Assembly (NCBI GenBank): GCA_009746045.1
Contig: RPFO01000050.1
Location: 4,777,228 to 4,841,227, forward strand
From: Mesostigma viride
Taxonomy: Eukaryota > Streptophyta > Mesostigmatophyceae > Mesostigmatales > Mesostigmataceae
Length of the DNA stretch: 64,000 nt
Reading direction: 5' to 3'
Part shown: positions 20,018 to 31,795 of the stretch, in pieces
How the letters are laid out: each line of letters opens with the position of its first letter
How positions within the stretch are numbered: position 1 is the first letter of the stretch
Made by a program: the position numbers and the translations under genes
Notes under the pieces: model-generated
Database searches by the model: none
The model's input: the letters and a program-made list of their open reading frames with translations, nothing else
What the model was told of the DNA's origin: nothing

Positions 20018-23000
20018 TCATAGCTTTCGGATGACCGGCTCTGCCACCACCTTGGCCTTGCCTTGTTTCTTCTCTAGCGACTGCTGCAGCGTAGCTTGGT
20101 CGATCTTGATGGTGTTGGCACCGCCGTTGGCTGCAAGCAGTAGTGGGGCAGTCATTAAATTGCCGCCAGTACATCCCAGCAGTCCAGCAAAGACAAACCA
20201 GCAAGACGTAGCAGTGCATCCACCCCAGTTCGCCACGATTTTTGTCAGTGAGATACGCGTAGCCTATCATAAAGGAGGCAACCAGTGCAGGCCAGAAATC
20301 TGGAGAATGCGGACCATCATGCCTGCATGATGCCGCAGAGGCGTGTGCCCTGGGCAAAGGGTAGAGCTAGCATGTACAAACCTCCACGTTGTCCCACAAA
20401 CTGGTTCCAGGCCATACACCGGCATCCTGCAGCAAAACGGATGCACGCCTTGCTGCCATACACATTGGCGCACACCCGCATGCATCGATCCAGCTATCAC
20501 ACCACTGTGGAACCATTAAACGTGAGCCTGCTTGTCTGGCAGCGCATAGATGGCTCGTGGGCCAACAGCATTCGCGGGCGCGCCGCCCGCGTCTACGCAT
20601 GACAGAGCTATGCAGCCGCACAAGTTGCGGCGCCATCATTACTGCACTGGCGGGCCCCTTTGGTATGGTCACGGGCGCTCCCCCAGAGTGTGCGGGCATG
20701 ATGGTGCCGACCACCGTGGAGGGTGTTGCACAAGTCCGTGCAGCCAAGCTCTGGCTAGGACACCAACAATCCGTGACTGGATTTTCGAGCTGAAATGAGC
20801 CCAGAGGGGAGGATGCCCCCTTGTTCCTCGAAGGCATGGAATGCACGGAAACAATAGTAGTATGGGTGCATGCAAGCAGACCCAAGTCGACGGCCAACTT
20901 TGGGATCGGAAGGGCCCAACCACCCGGATGTGCTCGACCGCCCCGAATCATGCATGGGTGCAGGGAGACAGCGTCCGCAGGTGGGTGCCCACGCACATAG
21001 CCAAGTGCGCGCCCCCCCCCCCCCCCCCCGGGTCCTCACCTGCGGCCGCCACCACTGCGGCGGCGTCCACCCCTTCGCTCGCCTCCCTGTCGAAGCGGAA
21101 CACTTTGAGCACGTCCTTGGGCACACGCGCGGGGGAGGAGGGACCCTGCGGACCGTGCAGCAGTGCAGGGAGCGTTTGCCAGCATCAGCATCACGGTCAT
21201 GATGCCACTAGTGAGGGCGCTTCTGCATGTGGGCGCACACATGCGCACGCCACAGATGGCAGTGCAAGTTTCTACCCCCTCGGGTCGTGCCCAGATCCGG
21301 CTCCACGTCGCCCTCCATGGCTGCGAGGGCAGCGAAAGCGCGTCACATCTCTCCATGGCCGCGTCCCCCCTCCAGGGACGCGGGGGCCACCCGTCCATGC
21401 AACAAGGGGCTGAAGGAAGGTGCCATTGCATGCCTTGGCCCGCCACTTGAGCAGCTGATATGGATTGCTTTGGTGCCCATGGCTCCAAGTCATACAACCA
21501 CAACAGACATGCCTGCAAGATGCCAGCGTGAAAGACAAGAGTGTGTGCTCTCCATGCACCAAGGGATGCCCGCAAGAAAAGCATCCTGCGAGGCAACCAC
21601 AAGCACACCCCCTCAGGCACCTGGGCTCACGACTCGCACCCACAGGGTTTCCCTCCTCCACAGGGGGCACTGGCCCCCAACACTGGAGTGGGCTGCTACT
21701 GGGGAGTCGCAAAGTGCTACGCATCAGGTGCTTCCTAGCCCCTAAGCAAACGGAGGTGAGAACATTACTGCCGTGACTGGTGGGTGTAATAATGCAAACA
21801 AGATGTGGTTGAAAACGTGAGTGTGGCCAGCTGCCAACCATGTGGGCACTCACCGCAGGTCCCCCAGCTGGTGTGCCACCCCCCCCTGGTTGCGGCGGCG
21901 CGTCTTGCGACTTGGCCCAGTAGCCATCCGGCAATGGCGGCGACAGTGTGCGGCCCTGCCAGCGCAAGCATAGCACACGTGTGGGTGTGAATGTACACCA
22001 TAGCATACGTGTGAATGCACTATTGCGCGGACGCATCGTTGACCGGACGCCAGCCGGTGGGGTGCCAGCCGCATGGGGGTGACGTGGGGTCAGCAACTGT
22101 AGTCGCGGGGCCTTTTTGTCCCCCATGCGCAACAGCAGGCAGGTGTAGCACACTTGCACAAGTTTGCAAGCCTGGCGATTGAGATGCACAGAAAAGTCAT
22201 GTTCGCTCGCCCCCTTCCCTCCACGCTGCCTTACAGGACATGCATGGCTTTGGGCACGGTGGGCGCATGCAACGTGGGGCGGTGGAGGGTGGGTGAGAAA
22301 GGAGGAACACCCAAGTCACAACCTGCCACCGTAATGGCAGGCCCTCCTACTAGCCCGACGTATATGCGGGTGTTCACCACTGGCACCTGTCACACCGGCG
22401 GCGGAGCACAGGCATGTCCCGAGACTCGCCGCGTGTGTGTTTGGTCACTATACCCCATCCGGTCAACTATAACCCACCAGGTCGCGCCGCGTGTGTGGTT
22501 GGTCACTCTACACCCACCAGGTCGCGCTGCGTGCGCTTCATCTCCACTTCTTGCTCCTGTGCCGCCACCACGCGCGCTGCCTCCTGCCGTTTGCGCTCGA
22601 TCGAACGCACCTCCTCGACCAGACGCTTCTCCGTGGCCTGCGCCAGGGGCCCAGGCGATAAGAAGAGCAAAACACACGCGGTGGCACAGCAAGGTGCGAT
22701 GGGTGAGCTGGCTAGTAGCCTGCCTAGCAGAAGCTGCGGCAGGTTTCCTTGGCAGTCCACAGGGGCAGTGGCATGATACTTAATGAGAAGAGTAATGAAA
22801 ATGAGGATAACGAAAATGACACTTGAAGATGATGGCAAGGATGAGAAGGGAGTGGCAACGGCAGAAATGATGGCGATGACACGGATACTGATGCTCTGGG
22901 TTGTGGACACTTGTGTTTGGGAGCGCTGCACAATTCCAGCCGTCATCTTGGACCATCCACCGTGAAATACGCGCGGTGAGTGCCGGAACACTCACGCAAG

Positions 23001-26000
23001 CCCCATGTCCTTGCCTTGGACCCCTCCCTCTAGCTTTGACCTTCCACCTCGACTCGCCCACGCGCTGTCACAGTCTCATCCCCCCACCCCCACGCACCGT
23101 CATGGTCTCATCCCCCACACCCCACCCCACCCCACGCACCGTCATGGTCTCCTTCTTGCCGCTGCTGGTGGGCGTCACCGTCGACCGCGGCACAGTCTCC
23201 CCAAACGCCACCCTGGACGCGCCCTGGCGCATGCCGAACAGTTCATTGGCCGCCAGCCGCTCGGCGGGTGTCACCGCGTGCTGGCGATGGGGAGGCCAGG
23301 TATCGCCATGGCATGTTCCAAGCAGCGGCATGCATGGCCACAGGACCGTGACAGCACGCCGAGGTGGAGGGGTTGAGCAGGGATGGGGGTGTTGCGTGGT
23401 CATGCCAACCCAAGTGGCAAGTACACATGACCCAGAATACGGGACTGAACCACAACCCTTGAAGGCACGCGCAAACATGCATAAAATATGCCCACACGGG
23501 CATGGACACACACACACGCCCCCCCCTTCCCCCCCCAACACACACACGCACCCGCCCACCCGCTGTGGCAGTGGGGCAGGGCCACCGTATGCGAGCGGGG
23601 GGCCAAGACGAGAGACGTGTGGGTACAAGTGCTGGCACGGGTGGGTGTGCTTTCTCTCACCCCCTGGCAGCCACAACCATGGGCAGCAGCTCTCATCATG
23701 CACGTGCCCACCATCTGCAATCCTGCCTGGCTGGGTGTGGGCAGGTGCTGGCATTAGCATTGTGCGATGCTAGCCAAGGAAGGGGGATGGGAGCGGGATA
23801 AAGGGAGGGGGAGGGGAGCTGGTATCAAGGACCCGCTGGGCACGGGGAAACGCGGCCATGGCCTGGAAGGCACCAACGGACCACCCCATCGGTTTGAGAT
23901 TGTCCACACCCCCATGTTCGCGCAATGTGTCCGCATTAACACGTGCAGCTAACGTCCAGCCTCGCTGGAAACCGGGCATGCGTGTGCGAGCGGGCATGCG
24001 TGCAAGCGGGCATGCGCGCCCACACCCCAAGTAAAGCACATGGGCCGCAACCGCTTGTTGACGCTGGCAATGGGCAATGTCTGCAGGTTTGCGGGTTTCC
24101 ATGTGCCTGTGCATGCGCGGTACAGGTGCATACATGCGCACATGCATATGGACGCTGTTGCTTCAACATTTCTTCCATCTCATCTATACGAGATGCAAAT
24201 TGTTGATGGCTGGGCTGGGTTCGGGATCTGACAAACCAACAACACTAGAGCCCCTCACCACAAGCGGGGCTCACCAGGCCTCCTGCCCCTCCCCAACATC
24301 TCCCCGTGCTGCCCGTGCTCCCCCCGGCCCTCTGCCTTCCGCGCCGATCCGATCCCCTTCCAGCCACCGAGTCAAACCCCTCCCCCCCCCTCACCCACCG
24401 AGTCAAAGACTTTGAGCGTGGGCAGGTGGTGGATGACGGTCGCGCGGTAGTCCGGCTCCTCACAGCACGCGTTGCCCTTCAGCTCCAGCTCGGTCAGGAA
24501 GGGCAGCGACGACAGGTGATGCAGCACCTGCCAGGGGGGACAGGGGCCACCGCCAAGGTCGTAACAGGTGGCGGTCACCGCGGCTGTTGCGCGTATAGGA
24601 AGATACGGCACGTGGCCCAAGCCACCATCTCACACATGTCCACGTATGGGTGGACGCTGGTCGGTGCGTGGGGTCTCATGCTCGTGCAGCATAAAGGCCC
24701 CCGCACCGGGAACTGTTCGGGTTCCCAAGCCCCGCCCTTGGCTGGCGTACCGCGGACAGTACAGGGGCAGAGACAGGGATGCGCTCCATGCAGGCAACCG
24801 ATGCACACTTGCGGTCGCGTTGCAAGCAACCCAAGGTGGTCCTATGTGCCCGTACAATACGTGCTCTTACCTCTGGTCCTATGTGCCCGTACAATACGTG
24901 CCCCCATGGCCCCTACCTTGCCCAGGTGGTCCTATGTGCCCGTACAATACGTGCCCCCATGGCCCCTACCTTGCCCAGGTGGTCCTATGTGCCCGTACAA
25001 TACGTGCCCCCATGGCCCCTACCTTGCCCAGGTGGTCCTATGTGCCCGTACAATACGTGCCCCCATGGCCCCTACCTTGCCCAGGTGGTCCTATGTGCCC
25101 GTACAATACGTGCCCCCATGGCCCCTACCTTGCCCAGGTGGTCCTATGTGCCCGTACAATACGTGCCCCCATGGCCCCTACCTTGCCCAGGTCGCGCAGC
25201 GCGTTGTTGGACAGGTCCAGCACTTCCAGGAACTTGAAGTGCTCCAGGGACCCCTGGCAAGGCGGCGCAGGGTGCGGCAGCCACGTGCGCGCATCGCCAA
25301 GCAGGCACACCGCGCGAAGCGATAAACAGGCAGAGGAGATGTCAGCATGCGCGAGGCAGCGTGCCAGAAGTGGTTGGGCCGCAAGGGCGCCCTTTGCCAC
25401 ACTACCCAGTGAAGAAGCCATGCGTTAACGAGGCTACTCTTAATGCGGTCTGCAAACAGCAGCGCGTCCGCCGGCATCCTGCCCCGACAAATGATGCGCA
25501 TCCCAGGGACGTGCGAGGCGTGATTGGCCGCGTACGTGTGGAAGCACAAGAGGAAATCATGAGGGAATCACCACAGGGGACAGGTCCGCCCAACGTGGTG
25601 AAACCGCGGCACACGATGGCAAGCCCATGGCAGAGATATGGCTGACCTCCCAAGCAAAGGCAGTGAAGCATGCGCACAACAGTTTGTGTTGTACGTTGCA
25701 GCCAACTACCGTAGCGGTCAAGATCACTTTGCGACCAACTACTTTGCGAATCGACCTCGCAAACTGCTTTTCATGGGCTTCATTGTGGGTCGCAAAACTT
25801 AACGCGTCGCGCCTGTGCCGTGCCGCACGGCCCCAAGACCCAAGTAGACAGGTCATGAAGTACATGGGCTCACCTTCCATGGCCGCACCGGGGCCACTCA
25901 GGGCCATGCCCGGCCCTATATTATAACTAATCAGTGCTTGATGAATCAAAACACTTATGTAGGCGGGAACCTATGGGTACCAGCCACTCGGACCATAAAC

Positions 26001-29000
26001 AAGTCGATGGGCTCGCACACCTTAAACTTTGCCTTCATTTCGGGTCGCAAACTAGAAATTTCACCTTGTTTTTGGGTCGCAAAGTAGTTCGTCGCAAAGT
26101 GATCTTGACCACTACGGTAGCAAAAAGGCATGGGTGGATGTTTTCATGCTGCTGCATTGTAAATGTGGACGCTCACACAATTCCCCCGCCGGTGGCATTC
26201 ACAATACCAACTAACGCACGCCGATGGGCTGTGCATCCCTCGTAGGTAAGGGCGTCTACTGCTGGCGGACAACATGGTGAAGGAAACAGGGAGGGACGCA
26301 TCAAGGGCTGCACTAGAATATAAGAATTGCAATACCAAAGCACCAGAACACCAAGGCACCAGAACACCAGAGAGCCGGCACATGTGCCCTGGAAATGGTG
26401 TGAGCGCAGGACAGCGGCCCCCTCACCAGGCGGCCAATCAGGCAGGGGGCAGGCGAGCAGATACACAAGCAGGAGAGCGTGTCCAGCGCTGGCAGGCGGA
26501 CACCTGAGGGCCAGGCAGGTCAGGGACGGCAAGCATTCGACCCCGTGCCGTGGCCATGAGGTGGCAGCTGTTGGCGGGTTCAGGAGCGCCTTACTAGTCG
26601 TGTCCTCATGCGTGCACAGGGGCAAGGGCGTGAGCGTGGCCCCCACTCACCGCCAGCGTGCTGATGTTGTTGTCCTGCGGACATCGCCAGCGTGCACGCC
26701 ACCATCGTCCATCATCCATCAACGTGCGCGAGTGTGCAGGCCACCAACATCCACCATTGACGGGCACATCGACGGAGCGGACGCAAAGGACACGCATGCG
26801 TCAAGGAACACAAACCACTACCACAATGGTCAGGGGGAGGACGAGGGAAGGGGACGGGGCCCGCGGTGGGTTCCCAAACCACCAGCACCACAGACGGCCG
26901 TGCCCAGGCAGCAATGTGCGCGGCATGGTCTGCCAGATCCTGACATGTCGGAAACTTGATGGACAACGTGACGCGTCGGGGCACCCAATGCCAGCATATG
27001 CCGTTGGCCAGGTGCTTTCGTGGCTGCATGCCGTGCACGGCCTTGGTTGGAGCGCCCAAACACGCCACGGCTACACCGGCATGTGGCACTGATTAAGAAA
27101 CGGTGGGTGTGCTCCCTTCCCTGGTCATCCATCGCCCCCTGCAACGTTCAGGTCTTCGCACACCCTAACGGCTGCGCACGTCTAGACGTATGCAACATTG
27201 ATATGAGGAGGTGCGCAAAGGGCGGACCCTGTGCACCCCATGCCCGCACGCACACTGCGTCCACGGGCAACACAGTGGCCAGGTATCTGCCCTTGCCTGC
27301 TGGTGAGGCGGCCCTCGTCCTCCTGCACGCACAGACGGCGCCCACCACCCTGCACACCCTGCGGCTGACTGCCTGCTGCCATGCTGGCCCCAAAGGCTAC
27401 CCGTGGCAGTCCCCTACGCGTGCGACGTATGGCCTGCTTTATGCTGCCACACCACCCACACGCTGCACCATGCCGCCACCATCTGGCATCTCGTTGGCTG
27501 CCTGCACAAGTTTCCTCGCTCACAGCACCTCGCTCCGGGGCAACACACCGAGGGTATCGCCCTGCGTCCAGGCACCCCCCCATCCCCATCCCTCCATCCC
27601 CTTCTGTATCCCCTTCTGTACGGCATCGCTTTTGCCCCACATGGCGGTGTGGCAGCCGCGCACACCTGCACGTAGAGCCGTCGGAGCCGGAAGTTGCCAT
27701 CGAGGTTGTTGATGTGCGTCAGCTGGTTGTTGTTCAGCCACAGCTCTTCCAGGTTGACCTGGCAGGGGGGCGCGCATGTATGTGTGTGTGGGGTGGACAG
27801 GGATGTGAGAACGCGTTGGATGTGAGGCCCGTGCGCACGACCCGCACATTTGTCAGGGGCTGGCGGTACTCCCCCAGCTGTGCGCGAGGCAGGGCCCCTG
27901 CGTGCCATGGCGCCAAGCGGCATGTTTCCATGAAGGCTCCTGCCTCCGCCCCTCGTCAACGCCCTGCCACCTCACCACAGTCAACGCCCTGCCACCTCAC
28001 CTGCCGTAACACACCCTCCTCCCCTGCCTTGCCTCCCGCGCTCTACACCACATCCCTTGCTTGCCTACACCGACCCGCAAGACAAGTTTGGGTGCCGCAG
28101 GTCAGTCGTCGGGGCGCAGACGTGTGGCGGCAGGCTGGCACGGGTCCTGCCCCCCCTTTCAATGCTCCCCATTCCCCCCTTTCACACGACAATACACGCC
28201 CCATGCTTGAGGGCGGGGACAGCGCATCCAGGGTGAGGCCACATCACCATCATGTCCCTGCAGGTGAGCCTCGTGTAAGCCGTTCTAGCGGACGGTGGAT
28301 TATGTCGCCCTATTTTGTGCTGCGGATGGTAGTGCCCTAGCGGCTCTGCGGATGCCAGTGCTAGGAAAGTGTGGACAGGCGCATGGGAGGATCACGTACC
28401 AACCGCTCAAAGTTGCGAATCTTCTGGATGCCTGCCAGGTGGCACGCACCGGTACAGGCGGTGGTGATTGGGGAGGCAAGGGCAGCGCAGGCAGGCAACG
28501 TCAACGTCTTGTCAGTAGTGCGTACTGTAGTGGACATGTAGAAGGTGGTTGCTTGGGAGGAGGGGGGGGCGGGGGGAATAGGCCGGCTCCCAGAGCTGCG
28601 GACACCGGCTGAAAACAGCACAGCATAGGCACATCGAAGGGAATAGGCACAGCACTGGCACAATGATGGCCACAGGTGCAGCAGGCGGGACCTCCACCAC
28701 GGCCGGGGCCGGGGCTTACCATGCCCCACCCTCCGTAGCTCATACCGGTACCACATACAAGGGGGAATGACTTAGAACTGACGGGTGGCAGCTTGAAGTT
28801 CGAAGTATCATAGTGGGATGGTAAGGAAAAAAGTTGGTGTAAAAAAGCCCGTCACCAAGCACAGTACCAGACTTCATTGTGAAGATGGCGCGTTTTCCAC
28901 GGACTTCTTGCACAGGACCAAAGAACTCTTGCATGCAGGATGGGAACAGAGCAACCATACCAAACCACACGTTGTTGTAGTCCCGATGGTGGCTGCTCCC

Positions 29001-29456
29001 ATTCTGCCTTGGAACATCAGACGTTATGTTGATAATGGCACACGGTTTCCTAATCGCATTTCGCTCTGGAGGTTTACTGGCACAGGCAGAGGGACACAAA
29101 CACAATGGCGCCTACCACTCTGCATTGTTACCCACTGACGGTGTCAGCCTAATAAATATCTCGGCTTAGTTGGCTACATTGCTCACAGCAGAATAACAGG
29201 TATAGGTCATACAAGCGTCGTGAAACGTAGTTTTCGACGAGGTGGAACGTGCTTTACCAATTGGCATCTCTCCTTTGTTGACATGGCGTGAAATCTGTAG
29301 GCTACATTCTCTCTAGAGCATCCCATCTGGATGTAATGATAAGAAATGCTTACCTTTACCCGAGAGATACATGCACTTGCATTCCGTGACGTATTTGCCA
29401 TTTTTTCCTTCTCCGACAATCTCTTTCAAGGGGTCGGACGCCACTCTTCCCTCCAT
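20018..29456 (-). CDS. Leucine-rich-repeat protein, LRRC72-like, probably axonemal (300 aa, ten exons)
   Basis: Exons on the minus strand: 29456-29354, 28431-28400, 27758-27666, 26674-26651, 25253-25182, 24527-24399, 23280-23140, 22637-22518, 21115-21040, 20130-20018. All junctions are GT-AG, phases agree and the total is 903 nt. The protein begins MEGRVASDPLKEIV. SDS22-type leucine-rich repeats run from about aa 25 to 150 (ECKCMYLSGKGIQKI; NLEELWLNNNQLTHINNL; LRRLYVQDNNISTL; FLEVLDLSNNALRDL; LTELELKGNACCEEPDYR), closed by an LRR cap (ATVIHHLPTLKVFDS). A charged helical region (aa 199-238) and a Lys-rich tail follow. The repeat order and cap resemble LRRC72-type proteins of cilia, but LRRC23 or another axonemal LRR protein is possible. 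Exon 4 is only 24 nt. Introns after exons 5, 6, 7 and 8 start with duplicated splice donors. Confidence 0.87.
20268..20345 (+). repeat. Dispersed repeat CAACCAG(C/T)GCAGGCCAGAAAT
   Basis: The copy lies in the last intron of the LRR gene and continues GGAGAATGCGGACCATCATG..GCCGCAGAGGCG..TGCCCTGG. The same segments, in rearranged order, are at 56256-56420. Confidence 0.75.
21011..21030. repeat. Poly-C run in the last intron of the LRR gene
   Basis: About 19 C in a row stand 10 bases inside the intron from the donor of exon 9 (minus strand poly-G). Its length may be unreliable in an assembly. Confidence 0.9.
22426..22530 (-). repeat. Tandem duplication of the exon 8 splice donor (LRR gene)
   Basis: On the minus strand exon 8 ends GCGCGACCTG before GTGGGTGTAG. 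About 43 bases into the intron GCGCGACCTGGTGGGTTATAG occurs again, and a third, degenerate copy (ACACACGCGGCGAGTCTCG) follows. Each unit also contains AGTGACCAA(C)ACACACGCGG. Confidence 0.85.
23057..23152 (-). repeat. Tandem triplication of the exon 7 splice donor (LRR gene)
   Basis: On the minus strand the exon end GAGACCATGACG with donor GTGCGTGGGG recurs 40 bases downstream as GATGAGACCATGACGGTGCG. A third diverged copy (GATGAGACTGTGACAGCGCG) follows. Confidence 0.88.
24362..24412 (-). repeat. Duplication of the exon 6 splice donor (LRR gene)
   Basis: On the minus strand the exon end TTTGACTCG with donor GTGGGTGAGG is repeated 32 bases later as GGTTTGACTCGGTGGCTGG. Confidence 0.85.
24836..25200 (-). 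repeat. 53-bp minisatellite made of the exon 5 splice donor (LRR gene)
   Basis: The 53-bp unit starts GGTGGTCCTATGTGCCCGTA at 24925, 24978, 25031, 25084 and 25137, with shortened copies near 24872 and 24836. On the minus strand each unit contains CCTGGGCAAGGTAGGGGCC, the exon 5 end plus its donor. The authentic exon lies at the proximal end of the array. Confidence 0.95.
25706..26120. mobile_element. MITE, 415 bp, with about 44-bp terminal inverted repeats
   Basis: The left end CTACCGTAGCGGTCAAGATC.. and the reverse complement of the right end agree over about 44 bp with two mismatches. CAA stands on both sides and may be a 3-bp target duplication. It sits in intron 4 of the LRR gene and has no coding capacity. 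The superfamily is unclear. Confidence 0.85.
28440..29350. other. First intron of the LRR gene, nothing else recognised
   Basis: A 121-codon minus-strand frame at 28740-29105 has no family motif and is not needed by the splice model. I treat it as chance. Confidence 0.5.
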
Positions 29457-30087
29457 TGTTTACGACTGTTCGGCAGCTAGTTATAAGGCTCGGTCCCGCA
29501 GCAAAATATGAACATCGTTACTTCGGGCTTGCCTACGAGGCCACGACTTTACAGAATATGCCGTGCCATATCCTTCAGCTCATGCCGCTGCTGGGGAGAC
29601 AATGCGGACACTTCGTTATCCAAACGCAAGGTAATGACGACGCCCAGAATATTCCATGATTGCAATTGAGTCCGCCAATAAAAAGGCTTCGTTGGAAAAT
29701 TACCAGGCAATTCAACGCAAATGGAAAATTGGCTTACCAAGGCCTGTAAGCAGAGTATATAATGTAGTCTATGTCTCCATTAGTCATATTCCATCGGAGT
29801 ATATATCGAACATTCCTATTTTACACCCAAAATAGGTGTGCTTCATAAATTACGTTGTTATCCCAGGTAAATGGAGTCCAATGACCGGACGTAATTATAT
29901 ATATTTTCCTGTGTGGGCGGTTCCGCTTACGGCACTGTAGATAGCAGCTGATGGGAACATGCAGAAAACTTAGGACCGCTAGCCCCTGCGCGGGTTTGAA
30001 CTGGGGACTTCCGGATCCGACGGAACGACCAGTAAAAACTCCCACTTTATTTGCGCAATGCTTCTTGCCGGGAAGGTGGGCGAGTAA
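29457..30087. other. Upstream region of the LRR gene
   Basis: No gene seen. It holds one copy of a 33-bp sequence (29911-29943, GTGTGGGCGGTTCCGCTTAC..) that recurs identically at 33537-33569 beyond the Harbinger element. A B-box-like GTTCAAACC lies at about 29993 on the minus strand without a tRNA fold. Confidence 0.5.
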
Positions 30088-30572
30088 GGCCCGGTCTATA
30101 CGGACTTTTGATAAAACTGGCGGGAGAGAACGGACGGTAAGATCGATGGGGGTTTTGCATCAACGGTCCCCAAGCCTCGTCGTTTTTAACTAAAACGGGC
30201 CACTTTTATTTATGCCATGCACCTCCAGAAGGGCCTGTTAAAATTTTATTCTCGCCAGGATCGCAAGATTAGAAGAAAAAGGGCGGGAAAGTCAGAGGCC
30301 TGCCAGCAACGCCTGCCAGCGACGTGAGCGGAGCTCAACGCCCAAGGCAGCCATCGCCGCAACTTTCTCCGATTGCACACCGATTTCGCCATATCACTCA
30401 CGAACTAAGAAAAAAAAATGTCTCTCCAGTCGCACCTGTTGGCGGGAAAACCCTGGTGGTCGGGCTGCTACTACCGACGTGAAGGCTGGTTGCCATAGCT
30501 GTGTGTGCCATTGCAGTTGGTAATTCCGACCATTTCAGTTGCGTATTTAAAGCACGAAAACACTCGGCCATA

Positions 30573-31301
30573 ATGTCTCGCCAGTCATACCACCTTATGC
30601 GCAAGCCCGACGAGGACAGGATTGACAGGGAGGACTGGAATGATTTGCAGGATTTGAAGATGATGCGAAGGCGTACAGGATAAAGACGTCTCTCAAGGCG
30701 TGGTGCACGTTTCCAAGCCCTACGTAAGTCGGTTTGGCTTGCCGCGAGCTGCTAATGAGAAGCGCACTCGCAACCACGGATGATTCGGGCGAACTGTCGC
30801 GTTTGGCCGATGGTTTCAACCAGACGACCAGGGGAGTTGTTGATGGTCGTGTTGGTGCGCTCGATGGTATCGCAATCAAGATAAAAAAAAACCTTCAAGT
30901 CGGAGGTAGCGAACCCCAGGCAGTACTACAATCGTAAGGGGTTTTATGCGCTTGTCATGCAAGCTGTGTGCGATTCGAAATGTCGTTTTCTGTATGGCTC
31001 CAACAAATGTTGCGGCAGTACCCATGACAGTGTCGCATTTCGTGTCAGCTCTTTGCACACGGAATTGGCTCGTGTTGGCCTGCCAGAAGGATTCTACATA
31101 GTGGCAGATGAGGCATACACCATCAAGCCTTGGCTTGTGACTCCCTACCCAGGAAGGGGTCTCAACGTCCAAGAGGACGCATGTAACGATTACATCTCTT
31201 TGTACAGGCAGGTCATAGAGCGTGCATTTGGGATTCTTATTCACCGCTTTGGCATCCTTCACCGTGCATTGACATGTGACCTACGACATGCAACATGCTA
31301 G
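30573..31301 (+). pseudogene. Harbinger transposase (DDE_Tnp_4 type), frame-broken
   Basis: A first piece starts MSRQSYHLMRKPDEDRIDRE. The next frame gives RGVVDGRVGALDGIAIKIKK with the first catalytic Asp (ALDG). After a run of nine A (about 30881) the protein continues one frame over with QYYNRKGFYALVMQAVCDS, then HDSVAF, YIVADEAYTIKPWL (second Asp) and VIERAFGIL (Glu). These are the Harbinger DDE motifs in order. The A-run slip and the early stop near 30680 break the gene. The early stop could instead be an intron, but the slip within the DDE domain makes the copy inactive unless recoded. Confidence 0.85.
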
Positions 31302-31795
31302 CCAGCTTTTTTTACCCACCTTGGTGTATAATGCTTGAGTGTGCCACGTGTGGCATGGTGTTTGGTTGCCAGTTTTTTTTACCCACCTTGGTGTATAATA
31401 ATGCTTGAGTGTGCCACGTGTGGCATGGTGTTTGGTTGCCAGTTTCTTTTACCCACCTTGGTGTATGCTTGAGTGTGCCACGTGTGGCATGGTGTTTGGT
31501 TGCCAGTTTTTTTTACCCACCTTGGTGTATAATGCTTGAGTGTGCCACGTGTGGCATGGTGTTTGGTTGCCAGTTTTTTTTACCCACCTTGGTGTATAAT
31601 GCTTGACTGTGCCGCGTGTGGCATGGTGTTTGGTTGCCAGTTTTTTTTACCTACCTTGGTGTATGCTTGAGTGTGCCACGTGTGGCATGGTGTATGGTTG
31701 CCAGTTTTTTTTACCCACCTTGGTGTATGCTTGAGTGTGCCACGTGTGGCATGGTGCTTGGTTGCCATTTTTTTTTTACCCACAAGCGGTGAGGA
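31290..31795 (+). repeat. Minisatellite inside the Harbinger element, unit about 65-73 bp, seven copies
   Basis: The unit includes TTGCCAGTTTTTTTTACCCA, CCTTGGTGTATAATGCTTGA and GTGTGCCACGTGTGGCATGG. Copies differ mainly in T-run length and presence of TAA. It starts just after the transposase frame. Confidence 0.95.

Noticed and set aside
24836-25200. CRISPR-like array
   Set aside because: The 53-bp units are head-to-tail without variable spacers, in a eukaryotic intron.
28740-29105. 121-aa minus-strand frame in LRR intron 1
   Set aside because: No domain, and the phase-1 splice from 29354 to 28431 reconstructs the LRR perfectly without it.
29975-30040. tRNA gene on the minus strand (GTTCAAACC B-box, TTCCG/CGGAA stem with 7-base loop)
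   Set aside because: The T arm does not pair, position 33 is not U, and no acceptor stem is found; at most a tRNA-derived remnant.
31290-31795. CRISPR-like or LTR-like repeats
   Set aside because: Contiguous minisatellite units without spacers, internal to a DNA transposon.
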